Shown: positions 34,968-43,920, counted from the stretch's first letter. The stretch: DNA of 64,000 nucleotides from Peribacillus sp044761985 (GCF_044761985.1 NZ_JBIWDK010000004.1:124001-188000); one strand, 5' to 3'. The notes: generated by a model from the letters alone, not told the origin. A program made the numbers and translations.

Positions 34968-35369
34968 CTAATTTAAAGGACTCCGTCTTTCTGAATCTTG
35001 TTTACCAGCCGTCGTGTGCATATCTTCCGAAGTAAAAGCTTCCTTCGTTTCCATGACGACATTGGCAACCTGTGAGGGAATATTCTTCATCTCCTCGACC
35101 CTTTTCGAAATGAAGGAGACGTCATTGGAAATCTTCTCGACAGTGGAACGGAATTCCGAAGATGTTTCCTGTACTTGCGTTAACAAGTTAGAAGGATTCT
35201 GAATCATTTCCTTCATGCATGTCAAACCATTTTTACTATTGGAGATCACCGTTTTTCTTGTGTTTTTATCAAAAAGACTTACCGCGGCACCGGCCAAAGC
35301 CCCAATCAAAACAGCTTGCATAAACTTACTTTTCTTTTCGCTCCTATATTCTTCTCGAACAGAACTCAT
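34968..35369 (-). CDS. YtxH-domain general-stress-type protein
   Basis: The 133-residue protein has one glycine/alanine-rich membrane segment (FMQAVLIGALAGAAVSLFDKNTRK, about residues 16-40), the YtxH signature, then a long helical region (QVQETSSEFRSTVEKISNDVSFISKRVEEM) likely to be a coiled coil. YtxH proteins are small stress-induced envelope proteins of unknown role. GGAGGA is present before the ATG. It is just upstream of the YihY gene. Confidence 0.8.
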   Translation of the reverse strand: MSSVREEYRSEKKSKFMQAVLIGALAGAAVSLFDKNTRKTVISNSKNGLTCMKEMIQNPSNLLTQVQETSSEFRSTVEKISNDVSFISKRVEEMKNIPSQVANVVMETKEAFTSEDMHTTAGKQDSERRSPLN

Positions 35370-35578
35370 ATATTCTCCTCCTTAGCATATTTTAATTAAT
35401 GTATATTTCCATTATACTATTTTACTACCTAGTTTTTTTATCTTTTCCCAAACCAGAGCGCTTTAAAACGTTTCCAAGCAGGAAGTCACAAGATATATCT
35501 GCATGAATTCCCATTGACTTATAAGGGCAATCATGCAAAGATAAAAATAATTTAGAAATGTGTGGAAGGATGATAGAA

Positions 35579-35803
35579 TTGGATTTATCACAGAATACGG
35601 CAGAGAGCGTCGAGTACATGGTTGAAGCAATAAAGGACAAATTAAGAGTAATGAACTTTGGTGCGATAAAATCCACCCATTTCGATATCGAAATGTATGA
35701 AGAACTTCATGATATTTATACTTTGGTCATGAAGAAAACGAATTTTAGTGTCCGTGAAATGGAAGCCATTGCAGAAGAACTTGGAAAATTACGCAATAAA
35801 TAA
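35579..35803 (+). CDS. yfkK: DUF1128 family protein (YfkK-like)
   Basis: The helical protein of about 74 residues reads SVEYMVEAIKDKLRVMNFGAIKS.HFDIEMYEELHDIYTLVMKK.NFSVREMEAIAEELG, closely following B. subtilis YfkK (UPF0435). The chosen start is the TTG at 35579, which gives MDLSQN like the family and has a GGAAGG about 9 bases upstream; the in-frame ATG at 35570 abuts that site. Function unknown. It has its own terminator. Confidence 0.85.
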   Translation: MDLSQNTAESVEYMVEAIKDKLRVMNFGAIKSTHFDIEMYEELHDIYTLVMKKTNFSVREMEAIAEELGKLRNK

Positions 35804-35810
35804 ATCTTTG

Positions 35811-35838
35811 AAATCCTCCCTTCCTTGTGAGGATTTTT
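35811..35838 (+). terminator. Terminator of the DUF1128 gene
   Basis: Arms AAATCCTC and GAGGATTT are followed by a long T run. Confidence 0.8.
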
Positions 35839-35900
35839 TTATTTTTTTGCTATACTTGAATAACAATACATAGTAACGATTTCAGATAGGAGCGATAAGT

Positions 35901-37166
35901 ATGGTAGAAAGAAGAACACCCATCAAGCTGAGTGAAGCGCTAGATAAGATCATGAAACATGCATTGGAAGGACAAATGGAGATGGTCCCTCTTGAGGACT
36001 GCCACTACCGCTATTTGGCGCAGGATATTGTCGCCACAAATGATGTTCCCCACTTCAACCGCTCACCTTATGATGGATTTGCACTACGATCCGCGGATAC
36101 AGCCGAAGGATCCCTAGATAATCCGCTGGAGTTCGAGGTCATTGAAGAGTTGGCCGCCGGAATGGTCTCGACCATTCCTGTACAGAAAAACCAAGTGGCC
36201 CGCATCATGACCGGCGCCCAGATGCCGACGGAATGTGACGCCGTCATCATGCTCGAGCTAACGAAAGAATTTGAAAAAGACGGAAAGAAATATATTTCTT
36301 TCAAACGTTCTCTGAAGCATGGCGAAAACGTGTCCATTAAAGGGGAAGACGCGAAGAAAGGCGATATCCTAGTCAAAAAAGGCACGATGATCAATCCTGG
36401 CATCATCGGGTTGCTTGCTACTTTCGGGTATGCCGAAGTCCCTGTTGCCAAGAAGCCCGTCGTGGGCCTATTCGCGACTGGATCTGAACTGCTTGATGTC
36501 AATGAACCCTTGCAACCTGGAAAAATCCGGAATAGTAACTCTCATGCCATCTCCGCCCAAATCCAAAGAGCAGGTGGGGAAGTCCGTTTCTACGGGAAGC
36601 TCAAGGACGAGTTTGACATAAGCTACGAGGCCATTTCCACTGCCTTGGAAGAAGTCGACCTCCTCATCACAACAGGCGGCGTGTCTGTCGGAGATTTTGA
36701 CCTTCTTCCTGACATCTATAAGAAGCTCGGTGCTGACGTTTTATTCAATAAAGTAGCCATGCGTCCTGGTAGCGTGACGACGGTAGCCGTTCACGAGAAC
36801 AAGTTTTTATTCGGCTTATCCGGTAATCCATCTGCAAGCTATGTCGGTTTTGAATTGTTTGCCCGGCCAATCATCCGTACCATGCTGTTTTCCGGACAAC
36901 CGCATTTACGGAAGGAACAAGCTGTGCTGGCTGAAGATTTCCTGAAGGCCAACCCATTCTCCCGCCTCCTTCGTACACGCATGTATTATGAAAACGGACA
37001 GCTTCGTGTCGTCCCTAGCGGCGTCGATAAATCGAATATCACCACAAGCCTAGCTGGGGCGAATTCGCTTACGGTACTCCCTGGCGGAACACGCGGATTT
37101 AAAACGGGGGATAGCGTGGATGTCCTGCTTCTTGATGATCAAGAAGGATCCATCTGGCCTTGGTGA
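35901..37166 (+). CDS. moeA: Molybdopterin molybdenumtransferase MoeA
   Basis: This 421-residue enzyme inserts molybdate into adenylylated molybdopterin. Recognisable parts are DVPHFNRSPYDGFALRSADT near residues 50-70, GAQMPTECDAVIMLE, the MoCF domain GLFATGSELLD, GKIRNSNSHAISAQ, TTGGVSVGDFDLLPD, VAMRPGSVTTVA, and LFGLSGNPSASYVGFELF. Length is normal. It overlaps mobB at its 3' end by 4 bp, giving a two-gene molybdenum cofactor operon. The ATG follows AGGAG. Confidence 0.93.
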   Translation: MVERRTPIKLSEALDKIMKHALEGQMEMVPLEDCHYRYLAQDIVATNDVPHFNRSPYDGFALRSADTAEGSLDNPLEFEVIEELAAGMVSTIPVQKNQVARIMTGAQMPTECDAVIMLELTKEFEKDGKKYISFKRSLKHGENVSIKGEDAKKGDILVKKGTMINPGIIGLLATFGYAEVPVAKKPVVGLFATGSELLDVNEPLQPGKIRNSNSHAISAQIQRAGGEVRFYGKLKDEFDISYEAISTALEEVDLLITTGGVSVGDFDLLPDIYKKLGADVLFNKVAMRPGSVTTVAVHENKFLFGLSGNPSASYVGFELFARPIIRTMLFSGQPHLRKEQAVLAEDFLKANPFSRLLRTRMYYENGQLRVVPSGVDKSNITTSLAGANSLTVLPGGTRGFKTGDSVDVLLLDDQEGSIWPW

Positions 37167-37681
37167 AACCGTTCCTATTTCAAATAGTCGGGTACCAAAA
37201 TCGAGGGAAAACGACTTTCATTACCAAACTGATCCAAGAGCTTCGGATAGAAAATCTGGAGACGGCCGTCTTGAAGCATCATGGCCATGGTGGCAAGCCG
37301 GACAATACAGGTGAGAAAGATTCCACTAAGCACTTTCAGGCTGGAGCGGCTGCTTCACTCGTGGAAGGAGACGGTTCCATTGAGTTGCTGGGGAATTTCA
37401 AATCTGGGGCCACGCTCCCGGAATTGCTTCACTTATTGGAGATTTTCCACCCCGACGTGATTTTGATTGAGGGATATAAGCGGGAGGACTTTCCTAAGGT
37501 CATCCTCCTTAAGGAGGATGAGGACTTTTCATTACTGAAACAGCTCACCAATATTCAGGCCGTGGTGGCTTGGCCCGCCTGCCTTGAACAAGCAACAAGC
37601 TTGGCAGAGGTTCCCGTGTTCCCACTGGATTCCGAACATTTTGCTGAATGGTTCATCAAGCAGGTAAAAAAACACGAATAA
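37163..37681 (+). CDS. mobB: Molybdopterin-guanine dinucleotide biosynthesis protein MobB
   Basis: The protein of about 172 residues begins FQIVGYQNRGKTTFITKL, the GTP-binding P-loop of MobB, followed by TAVLKHHGHG and HPDVILIEGYKREDFPKVIL. MobB assists MobA in GMP attachment to the molybdenum cofactor. The GTG at 37163 overlaps the moeA TGA (GTGA), a coupling arrangement; TTG at 37160 is an alternative. A terminator follows. Confidence 0.9.
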   Translation: MKPFLFQIVGYQNRGKTTFITKLIQELRIENLETAVLKHHGHGGKPDNTGEKDSTKHFQAGAAASLVEGDGSIELLGNFKSGATLPELLHLLEIFHPDVILIEGYKREDFPKVILLKEDEDFSLLKQLTNIQAVVAWPACLEQATSLAEVPVFPLDSEHFAEWFIKQVKKHE

Positions 37682-37684
37682 AGG

Positions 37685-37722
37685 CAAGAGGCATCCTTTA
37701 ATGAAGGGTGCCTCTTGTTTTT
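37685..37722 (+). terminator. Bidirectional terminator between mobB and map
   Basis: Arms AAGAGGCA and TGCCTCTT, extended by CCTT and AAGG, are followed by TTTTT. The genes are convergent. Confidence 0.85.
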
Positions 37723-37727
37723 ATTGC

Positions 37728-38474
37728 TTATTGTTCCGTCAGAATTAGCGGGCCATTCTTTGTGATGGCAATCGTGTGCTCGAATTGTGCCGAGTACTTC
37801 CCGTCGGCAGTCGAAGCCGTCCATCCATTCGGATCTCGAGTAGCCTTATATGTACCTACGTTCACCATCGGTTCAATCGTGAAGACCATGCCTTCCTTAA
37901 GGCGCGGACCTTTATGAGGCAACCCATAATGAGGGACTTGCGGTTCTTCGTGTATGACATTCCCAATTCCGTGGCCGATAAAGTCACGGACGACAGAGAA
38001 ACCTTCCGCCTCCACATAAGATTGGATGGCATGCCCAATGTCCCCAATACGATTACCAGCGACAGACACTTCAATGGCCTTATATAGGGATTCCTTCGTT
38101 ACCTCCACTAAATGTTCCGTTTCTTTGGAAACCTTGCCGACTGTATACGTCCAGGCTGAATCCGAAAGTGCCCCATTATAATTCACGACCATATCAATCG
38201 TGACGATATCCCCATTCTTCAATGGCTTTTTGCGGGGAAAACCATGACAGATTTCTTCGTTGATGCTTGCACATGTCGCGTATTCATATCCCTTGTAGCC
38301 CTTTTGTTCAGGTTTGGCGCCATGTTTCTTCAAGAATCCTTCCACGAATTCTTCGATTTCCCATGTTGTCACACCTGGTGCGATTAGTTTTGCAATTTCC
38401 CTATGACAAGCAGCTAAAATCTTCCCTGATTCATGCATCGCTTGAATTTCACGTTCAGACTTTATTACGATCAA
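37728..38474 (-). CDS. map: Type I methionine aminopeptidase
   Basis: This 248-residue protein is a pita-bread metalloprotease: CASINEEICHGFPRKKPLKNGDIVTIDMVVNYNGALSDSAWTYTVG carries the first metal Asp residues, DFIGHGIGNVIHEEPQVPHYG the metal His, and FTIEPMVN and QFEHTIAI the metal Glu residues. It trims the initiator methionine from nascent proteins. Sequence and location favour the YflG (MapB) paralogue rather than the map gene of the ribosomal operon. Monocistronic. Confidence 0.93.
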   Translation of the reverse strand: MIVIKSEREIQAMHESGKILAACHREIAKLIAPGVTTWEIEEFVEGFLKKHGAKPEQKGYKGYEYATCASINEEICHGFPRKKPLKNGDIVTIDMVVNYNGALSDSAWTYTVGKVSKETEHLVEVTKESLYKAIEVSVAGNRIGDIGHAIQSYVEAEGFSVVRDFIGHGIGNVIHEEPQVPHYGLPHKGPRLKEGMVFTIEPMVNVGTYKATRDPNGWTASTADGKYSAQFEHTIAITKNGPLILTEQ

Positions 38475-38552
38475 TCGTTACACTTCCTTTTTTCATTCTT
38501 CTTTTATTTTACTGCAAAGATAGAAGTATATGAATCCAAAAACCTTATAAAT

Positions 38553-38584
38553 AAAAAAATCCTGACGGCTGCCAGGATTTTTTT
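38553..38584 (-). terminator. Terminator of the DJ-1/PfpI gene
   Basis: Arms AAATCCTG and CAGGATTT enclose a short GC-rich loop. T runs occur on both strands; it directly follows the stop at 38586. Confidence 0.8.
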
Positions 38585-38585
38585 A

Positions 38586-39101
38586 TTATTTTAATAACTT
38601 GAGTGATTCCCGATTGAATGCCGGAAGATCATCAGGCGTCCTGCTTGTAACAAGTTGATCGCCGCATACGACGACTTCTTCGTCCAAGTATGTTGCACCT
38701 GCATATTCCATATCAACCTTGATGGATGTATACCCTGTTGCATGGCGTCCTTCAAGGGCTTTAGCCGTAATTAACAGCTGTGGTCCATGACAGATGGCAA
38801 ACACGGGTTTCTTGGCATCCATGAATGCCTTGGTAAACGTTACAAAGCGTTCGTCCGCCCGTAGAATGTCCGGTGAAAAGCCACCTGGGATAAGCAACGC
38901 ATCAAAGTCTTCCGCTTTCACAGAATCTATGCTCTCATCGATTGTAATTTCAACGTCACCTTGTTTCCCTTTAACCGTTTTGCCTTTTTCCATCTCAATC
39001 GTCGTTACCGTGTGACCCGCTTCTTTAAAAGCTTTGACCGGTTCACTATACTCTGAATCCTCAACCATATCAGTTACTACACATGCTATTTTCTTACTCA
39101 T
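38586..39101 (-). CDS. yfkM: DJ-1/PfpI family protein (YfkM-like general stress protein)
   Basis: The 171-residue protein has a DJ-1/PfpI fold: KIACVVTDMVEDSEYSEPVKAFKEAGH, DALLIPGGFSPDILR with the conserved acidic region, and the nucleophile elbow FAICHGPQLL (Cys104, His105). Family members act as general stress proteins and proposed glycated-protein or nucleotide deglycases. The ATG at 39101 is preferred; an ATG four codons upstream abuts the GAGGAG site. Location near other yfk homologues supports YfkM. Confidence 0.88.
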   Translation of the reverse strand: MSKKIACVVTDMVEDSEYSEPVKAFKEAGHTVTTIEMEKGKTVKGKQGDVEITIDESIDSVKAEDFDALLIPGGFSPDILRADERFVTFTKAFMDAKKPVFAICHGPQLLITAKALEGRHATGYTSIKVDMEYAGATYLDEEVVVCGDQLVTSRTPDDLPAFNRESLKLLK

Positions 39102-39298
39102 AAAAAAATTCATCTCCTCAATTTTGATCGAATGAACTTACTTTATTTATATTCCCTGATTGGACAAGATTAAACGCATAAATTGCCCTCTAAATTGAAG
39201 TCTCCCCATGATCGTTCCTTATCGAAGACTCTTTTCTTAAAACTTGTTTTTGCAAAAGCACCTCTCATGATAGCACGTACTACTATAATCCTTTTAAA

Positions 39299-39332
39299 TA
39301 AAAAAAGATAAGAGTCCTGATCTCTTATCACA
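39299..39332 (-). terminator. Terminator of the ComFB-like gene
   Basis: Arms GATAAGAG and CTCTTATC are followed by seven T residues on the minus strand. Confidence 0.85.
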
Positions 39333-39341
39333 TGTTGTCGT

Positions 39342-39623
39342 CTATAGTTGGTGCTTCGGGTACTTGCCCACCACATGAATCGCACTGATAATTCTCTTGT
39401 TGATCCATTTCCGGTTTTCTTCTGTATTCAACCTCTCGAATACGATCCTCCGCCCTTCATCCGTCGTTACATAATAAGTGGGAAGGGCGTTCAACGAAAT
39501 GGTGATGATATCATTCTTGCATTTATTACATGGACAAAATGTTTGATAATCCGTACCGGCCATTAGTATCTGGACCCAAGCGACTACGATTTCTTCCATC
39601 ACATTAGTAAATTCTCTTTCCAT
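39342..39623 (-). CDS. ComFB family late-competence-type protein
   Basis: The 93-residue protein starts EFTNVMEEIVVAWVQILM, the ComFB signature, and contains a CPCNKCKNDI zinc-like cysteine cluster followed by ISLNALPTYYVTT. ComFB is a small protein first seen in the comF competence operon; recent work on relatives points to second-messenger binding in cyanobacteria, but the role here is unknown. It lies outside any comF operon, downstream of motAB on the same strand and separated from it by a terminator. Confidence 0.85.
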   Translation of the reverse strand: MEREFTNVMEEIVVAWVQILMAGTDYQTFCPCNKCKNDIITISLNALPTYYVTTDEGRRIVFERLNTEENRKWINKRIISAIHVVGKYPKHQL

Positions 39624-39641
39624 AAAAACTCCTTCGTAAAG

Positions 39642-39667
39642 AAAAACCTGTCCATTCCAGACAGGTT
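39642..39667 (-). terminator. Terminator of motAB
   Basis: Arms AACCTGTC and GACAGGTT with a 7-base loop are followed by TTTTTC on the minus strand, immediately after motB. Confidence 0.85.
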
Positions 39668-39668
39668 C

Positions 39669-40424
39669 TCACTCATTTATCGGGGTACGTGGAACGATCA
39701 AAATCTCAACCCGTCGATTTTTAGCCCGGCCTTGTGCCGTCTTATTGGATGCGACCGGCTTGAATTCCCCGTAGCCTTTAGCACTGAACATCTCAGGATC
39801 CAAATTCGTATTCTCAAGGAGCAGCTTCATGAAGTTCACTGCACGCATGACGCTTAAATCCCAATTCGAATCATAGCGATACGTCTTGATGGGAACATTG
39901 TCGGTGTGGCCGCTTATGACAATCCCCCGAGGCAAGTCCATAACAAGCAGACTCGAAATCTCCTTGGCAATCCTGCGATCTTCAATTCTCACTTCCGATA
40001 CTCCCGATTCGAACAGCACATTATCCCTGATGGAAATCAACATGCCTTCATCCGTAAGGTTCGTATCAAGCTCGTCCACTAAATCATTTTCCTGAATATA
40101 GGCATTAACCCGTTTCTGTACTTCCATAAGTTGTTGTTCCTCGCTCTTACCCTGCCCCTTCGTCCCTTTAATCCCTGTCATTTGTTCAGGGGACGTGGGA
40201 TTATTACTGGGGGAGTCACTCGGGTATTCCATGAATCCCGTTCCGCTCGTGAACACTTGGTTAAACACATTGGACAATTGTTGGAATTTGACTGCATCCA
40301 CCGAACTTGATGCAAATAGAACGATGAAAAGAGCCAGAAGCAGCGTCAATATATCCGCATAGGGGACCAACCAAGATTCATCAATATGTTCGTCATGCTT
40401 TTGTTTCTTTTTCCGCCTAGCCAT
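39669..40424 (-). CDS. motB: Flagellar stator protein MotB
   Basis: The 251-residue protein has a basic N-terminus (RRKKKQKH), one membrane helix with the ion-carrying Asp24 in WLVPYADILTLLLALFIVLFA, and a C-terminal OmpA-like peptidoglycan-binding domain (ISGHTDNVPI, NWDLSVMRAVNFMKLL, GYGEFKPVASN..GRAKNRRVEILI). It anchors the stator to the wall. It overlaps motA by 8 bp. Whether it is proton- or sodium-coupled cannot be settled here, though the basic context fits MotB rather than MotS. Confidence 0.93.
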   Translation of the reverse strand: MARRKKKQKHDEHIDESWLVPYADILTLLLALFIVLFASSSVDAVKFQQLSNVFNQVFTSGTGFMEYPSDSPSNNPTSPEQMTGIKGTKGQGKSEEQQLMEVQKRVNAYIQENDLVDELDTNLTDEGMLISIRDNVLFESGVSEVRIEDRRIAKEISSLLVMDLPRGIVISGHTDNVPIKTYRYDSNWDLSVMRAVNFMKLLLENTNLDPEMFSAKGYGEFKPVASNKTAQGRAKNRRVEILIVPRTPINE

Positions 40425-41208
40425 CTTCTCTCACATCGCCTTCTAACCACTTTTTACGATCTCCAGCAGGCAAATAAGATGTTAGTTTTTGTTCAATCGT
40501 CCTTGGCGCTTCTCCTTCGATGATCGACAAAATCCCTTCAATCATCATTTCCTTGATGCGGACTTCCTGTTGCGATTTCCGTTTCAGCTTATTCGCAAAG
40601 GGATGCCATAACACATATCCTGTGTAAATCCCCATAAGGGTCGCAACGAAAGCGGCAGATATCGCATGCCCCAATGCCTCGCTATCAGCCATGTTACCCA
40701 ATGCCGCAATCAGCCCGATAACAGCACCCAACACGCCAAGCGTCGGGGCATAGGTGCCTGCCTGGCTAAAGATGGCCGCTCCACTGTGGTGACGTTCTTC
40801 CATTGCCTCTATTTCTTCAGCCAATATATCTCGAATATAATCAGCACTCTGACCTTCCACTGCAAGGTTCAACCCATTTTTCAAAAAGGTGTTATCCACC
40901 TGATCCGATATGGTTTCCAAGGCCAATAACCCTTCTTTCCTGGCGATGACCGCCCATTCGGAAAAGGTTTTAATCAATTCTTCAGGCTTTGTCAGCTTTT
41001 GTTCAAGGAAAAGGATCTTCAATATTTTTGGCAATCTTTTCAATTCAGATAAAGGAAAAGCCGTTACGACCGCAGCCACTGTTCCCACAATGATAATCAT
41101 GATAGCTGCCGGGTTAATCAGCGCCGTTACGCTTACGCCTTTCAGAACCATTCCCACTAAAATAGCCACTATACCAAGAACTATACCTACAACCGATGTT
41201 ATATCCAT
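40417..41208 (-). CDS. motA: Flagellar stator protein MotA
   Basis: The protein of about 263 residues has four membrane helices: two at the N-terminus and two around residues 150-200 (APTLGVLGAVIGLIAALGNM and AFVATLMGIYTGYVLWHP). The large cytoplasmic loop contains REGLLALE. It forms the ion channel with MotB to power flagellar rotation. ATG codons at 41208 and 41211 and a GTG at 41217 are possible starts; the MDITSVVGIV start is typical. The operon order motA-motB is standard. Confidence 0.92.
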   Translation of the reverse strand: MDITSVVGIVLGIVAILVGMVLKGVSVTALINPAAIMIIIVGTVAAVVTAFPLSELKRLPKILKILFLEQKLTKPEELIKTFSEWAVIARKEGLLALETISDQVDNTFLKNGLNLAVEGQSADYIRDILAEEIEAMEERHHSGAAIFSQAGTYAPTLGVLGAVIGLIAALGNMADSEALGHAISAAFVATLMGIYTGYVLWHPFANKLKRKSQQEVRIKEMMIEGILSIIEGEAPRTIEQKLTSYLPAGDRKKWLEGDVREDG

Positions 41209-41399
41209 CATACTCACCCATTCATATAAAATCTCGTCTGCTCCTTATATCGGATAAAGTTCGGAAAAAGTGAGGATTATTTTACTATTCCGATAGATTG
41301 AATGTAAAAATTCTATCTTTTTTCACAAAGTCTCCCTATATTCATCCTTATACAGCAACCATTCTATCGCATATTTCGCAATATAGGGACAATTTATGA

Positions 41400-41451
41400 C
41401 AAAAAGGGAAGAAACGGTTATTTTAAACAGTCGTGTTTATCCCTTCCCTTT
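41400..41451 (-). terminator. Terminator downstream of a small membrane ORF
   Basis: Arms AAAGGGAAG and CTTCCCTTT, with an inner AAAC/GTTT pairing, are followed by TTTTT on the minus strand. Confidence 0.65.
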
Positions 41452-41459
41452 GGATGAGT

Positions 41460-41684
41460 TCACTTGTTTCTCCAAAGTTTAGGTACCCATTTGATGCCCT
41501 CCGTTCCAATGACACTTCCTACCATCCCCATTATTACGCTGGCAGAAATAATTTTGACCGCGTAAAAAATCCCAGTACCCGTTATGAGATCGATGATTAT
41601 AAAGTTTTTGATGGATGATCCTTTGATGCTATAGAATACAATTTGATGTTGTTTTTTTGTAGTCAACCAATCACATACTTTCAT
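41460..41684 (-). CDS. Possible 74-residue membrane protein
   Basis: The predicted peptide starts MKVCDWLTTKKQHQ and has one hydrophobic stretch (about residues 28-58, IDLITGTGIFYAVKIISASVIMG). The ribosome site is weak (GAAAAAAAGATG), but a terminator starts 9 bases after the stop, supporting expression. No family recognised. The other possibility is that the terminator closes a non-coding transcript. Confidence 0.4.
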   Translation of the reverse strand: MKVCDWLTTKKQHQIVFYSIKGSSIKNFIIIDLITGTGIFYAVKIISASVIMGMVGSVIGTEGIKWVPKLWRNK

Positions 41685-41749
41685 CTTTTTTTCTATAGGT
41701 ATGATGAATAAGGATTGTCATATGCCCTTTCTGGAGCCGTAACAACAGC

Positions 41750-41780
41750 AAAAAGGCCACCCGTTGAGATTGGCGGCCTT
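41750..41780 (-). terminator. Terminator of the YibE/F operon
   Basis: Arms AAGGCC and GGCCTT with inner CC/GG pairs are followed by TTTTT on the minus strand. Confidence 0.75.
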
Positions 41781-41817
41781 CTCCACTCTATTCGTTTTTC
41801 ATTAGGACCCTAGGAAA

Positions 41818-42591
41818 CTACACGACCTTTACCTTCCCCCTTTTTTTCACTAAGTAGTAAGCCGTTATCAATGCCGTAATAGGAATCACAAGGGCTACAC
41901 CCGTTCCCGCACAAAATATCGTGATCATTTCAGCACTGAATATTTTCGAATTGACGATTTCTCCAACAGAATAAGCTAAGTCCTTAAACCAGATAAGCAA
42001 TGCCAGATAGCCACCAAAGAAAGCAAAGAACAATGTATTCGTACTGGTTCCCAGGATGTCCCTCCCAATGCTCATTCCAAATTTAAATAAATCTTTCCTG
42101 GTGCTGGATGGATGGTGGAGAAACATTTCCCGCATGGGAGACGAAATGGCCATGGCTGTGTCGATAATGGCGCCAATCGTACTCATGATAATGACTGAAA
42201 CGCCTACCTTCAAAAAGTCCACACCTATATAAAGGGAAAAGATGCTAAGCTCTTCTATTTCTTCTTCACCAAACCCCTGGATCATCGCACGTTCCGTCAC
42301 CACGACGATAAAGAAGAGGACGATGACAATCGTGATGATCGTAGAAACGAAGGCTGTCTTGGTCGTACTGTTTACTTCATTAATAAAGAACAAAGTGATA
42401 TAACTAATCACCGTACATGCAATCAATGTGACGATATACGGATCATTATGTGGATTTTTCATAAAGAAGATGGCAAAAAGCAACACACCAAAGTTCAAGA
42501 ATAAAGCAAAAAATGAACGTGCCCCTTTTTTACCACCGATCGAGATCATCAAGATAAATAATATGCCTGCTAGTAATACCAATACATTCAT
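41818..42591 (-). CDS. YibE/F family membrane protein (short partner)
   Basis: The 257-residue protein has seven or so membrane helices. YibE/F-type segments are SVIIMSTIGAIIDTAMAISSPMREM and GMSIGRDILGTSTNTLFFAFFGGYLALLIWF. The start overlaps the stop of the preceding YibE/F gene by 4 bp. Family function is unknown; the pairing of a long and a short YibE/F protein is common in Firmicutes, and a heteromeric transporter is a reasonable guess. Confidence 0.88.
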   Translation of the reverse strand: MNVLVLLAGILFILMISIGGKKGARSFFALFLNFGVLLFAIFFMKNPHNDPYIVTLIACTVISYITLFFINEVNSTTKTAFVSTIITIVIVLFFIVVVTERAMIQGFGEEEIEELSIFSLYIGVDFLKVGVSVIIMSTIGAIIDTAMAISSPMREMFLHHPSSTRKDLFKFGMSIGRDILGTSTNTLFFAFFGGYLALLIWFKDLAYSVGEIVNSKIFSAEMITIFCAGTGVALVIPITALITAYYLVKKRGKVKVV

Positions 42592-43727
42592 GTTCTTCCC
42601 TTCCTTCGATTAACGAAATAGATCGAAATATATAAACCTATCGGAATCGTTAACACGATGCCAATCCCCCCGGCAAGGGCACGGGCCAATTCTAATGATA
42701 GGTTCATGGAAAGGGTGAATCCCAACGTGGAAGCATTCTTCAAATACAAAAGAATCACGGGGATGGAACCGCTTATGTAAGCAAAAAACAAAATATTCGT
42801 CATGGTTCCCATAATATCTTTCCCTATTTCCAATCCAGAGGCTTTCAGGGCTTTTACGGATATGTCATTATTCTTTTCATACAACCCAAAGATCGAAGAA
42901 GACATGGTAATCCCTATATCCATCACAGCTCCTAACGATCCGATAAACAAGCCTGCATAAAACACCATTTTATAAGGCCTGGTGAGAAATTGCATTTCTT
43001 CATATCGGAGGCCATTTTCTCCCGTTACCCACATAGCAAGATAGGTAATGAACAACGAGGAAAAAGTCCCTATGAGCGTCGCAATGATGGCTGCGTATGT
43101 CTTTTCATTAAAACCGTTAACGAGTAAGAGGGAAAGGACCGTAAATAGTATGATCGCTATGCCGCATATCCAGACCAAACTGATGCCTGATGTACTCATA
43201 TAAAAGTCCAGGGCATAGGACAACAAAACGGCATTGACCACCAAACTTATAACGGAAAGCAGCCCCTGCTTTTGACCAACGATCAGGAGGGTAAAAATAA
43301 ACACCCATGCCACAATCACCACATATTTATCACGTTTGACATCTTTAATCGTTCCGGCTAATTCCGGGCCCTCTCCATCTTTTGCATCGATCGAAACGAA
43401 TAAATCATTTCCAACTTTGTATTCTTGATCATAGGCACCAGATGAGGAATATTCATTCTTTAACGTAATAAGCTGCCCTTTTTCTTCTCCATTTTGCAAT
43501 TGGGCTACGATACTCTGTGTAAATAGCCGATCTTCATTGAGATACATGTCATCCATTTCCGTTGTACTTTCCAGATTTGTCTTGATGACTTTGGCTATAG
43601 GGCCTTCGTAGAAAGAATAATTGTGAGTCACAAAGAAAACGGAAGCGACAAAACAAAGGGCAATGATGATGTACACCCAAACTTTCTTGTAACCGATTTT
43701 TTTAACTGTATTTGTGATAATGTTCAA
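42588..43727 (-). CDS. YibE/F family membrane protein (long partner)
   Basis: The 379-residue protein has one N-terminal helix, an extracytoplasmic domain of about 100 residues (with KVIKTNLESTTEMDDMYLNEDRLFTQSIVAQLQNG), then about seven helices including GSLGAVMDIGITMSSSIFGLYEKN and GLEIGKDIMGTMTNILFFAYISGSIPVILL. It shares the GAxxDxxxxxSS and IGxDIxGTxTNxLFFAY motifs with its partner, so the membrane parts are paralogous. Operon with the short partner; function unknown. GGAGG precedes the ATG. Confidence 0.88.
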   Translation of the reverse strand: MNIITNTVKKIGYKKVWVYIIIALCFVASVFFVTHNYSFYEGPIAKVIKTNLESTTEMDDMYLNEDRLFTQSIVAQLQNGEEKGQLITLKNEYSSSGAYDQEYKVGNDLFVSIDAKDGEGPELAGTIKDVKRDKYVVIVAWVFIFTLLIVGQKQGLLSVISLVVNAVLLSYALDFYMSTSGISLVWICGIAIILFTVLSLLLVNGFNEKTYAAIIATLIGTFSSLFITYLAMWVTGENGLRYEEMQFLTRPYKMVFYAGLFIGSLGAVMDIGITMSSSIFGLYEKNNDISVKALKASGLEIGKDIMGTMTNILFFAYISGSIPVILLYLKNASTLGFTLSMNLSLELARALAGGIGIVLTIPIGLYISIYFVNRRKGRT

Positions 43728-43874
43728 AAAAAAACCTCCATATATCAGGTGGCCAAAAGGAAAGATGGCGGCAGGTTTGGCTGACTACATCCTACCTTAC
43801 CAGTATGTAATTTTTTTATCTTATCATGAAGACATGACGTTTACGAAATTAAAACCAATGGATGATAACTTGAG

Positions 43875-43920
43875 GCAGACGGAAAAGACGGGAGCCGTCA
43901 CTCCCGCCTTTTCTGTCTGC
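43875..43920 (-). terminator. Very stable hairpin overlapping the end of the AbrB-family gene
   Basis: Twenty-base arms (43875-43894 and 43901-43920; GCAGAC...GACGGGAG type) around a 6-base loop contain T-rich internal steps. The gene's last codons and its stop (43898) lie inside the hairpin. It probably ends the minus-strand transcript although no long T run follows. Confidence 0.6.

Noticed and set aside
39170..39385. 71-codon minus-strand frame
   Set aside because: It spans the terminator of the ComFB-like gene and overlaps its 3' end.
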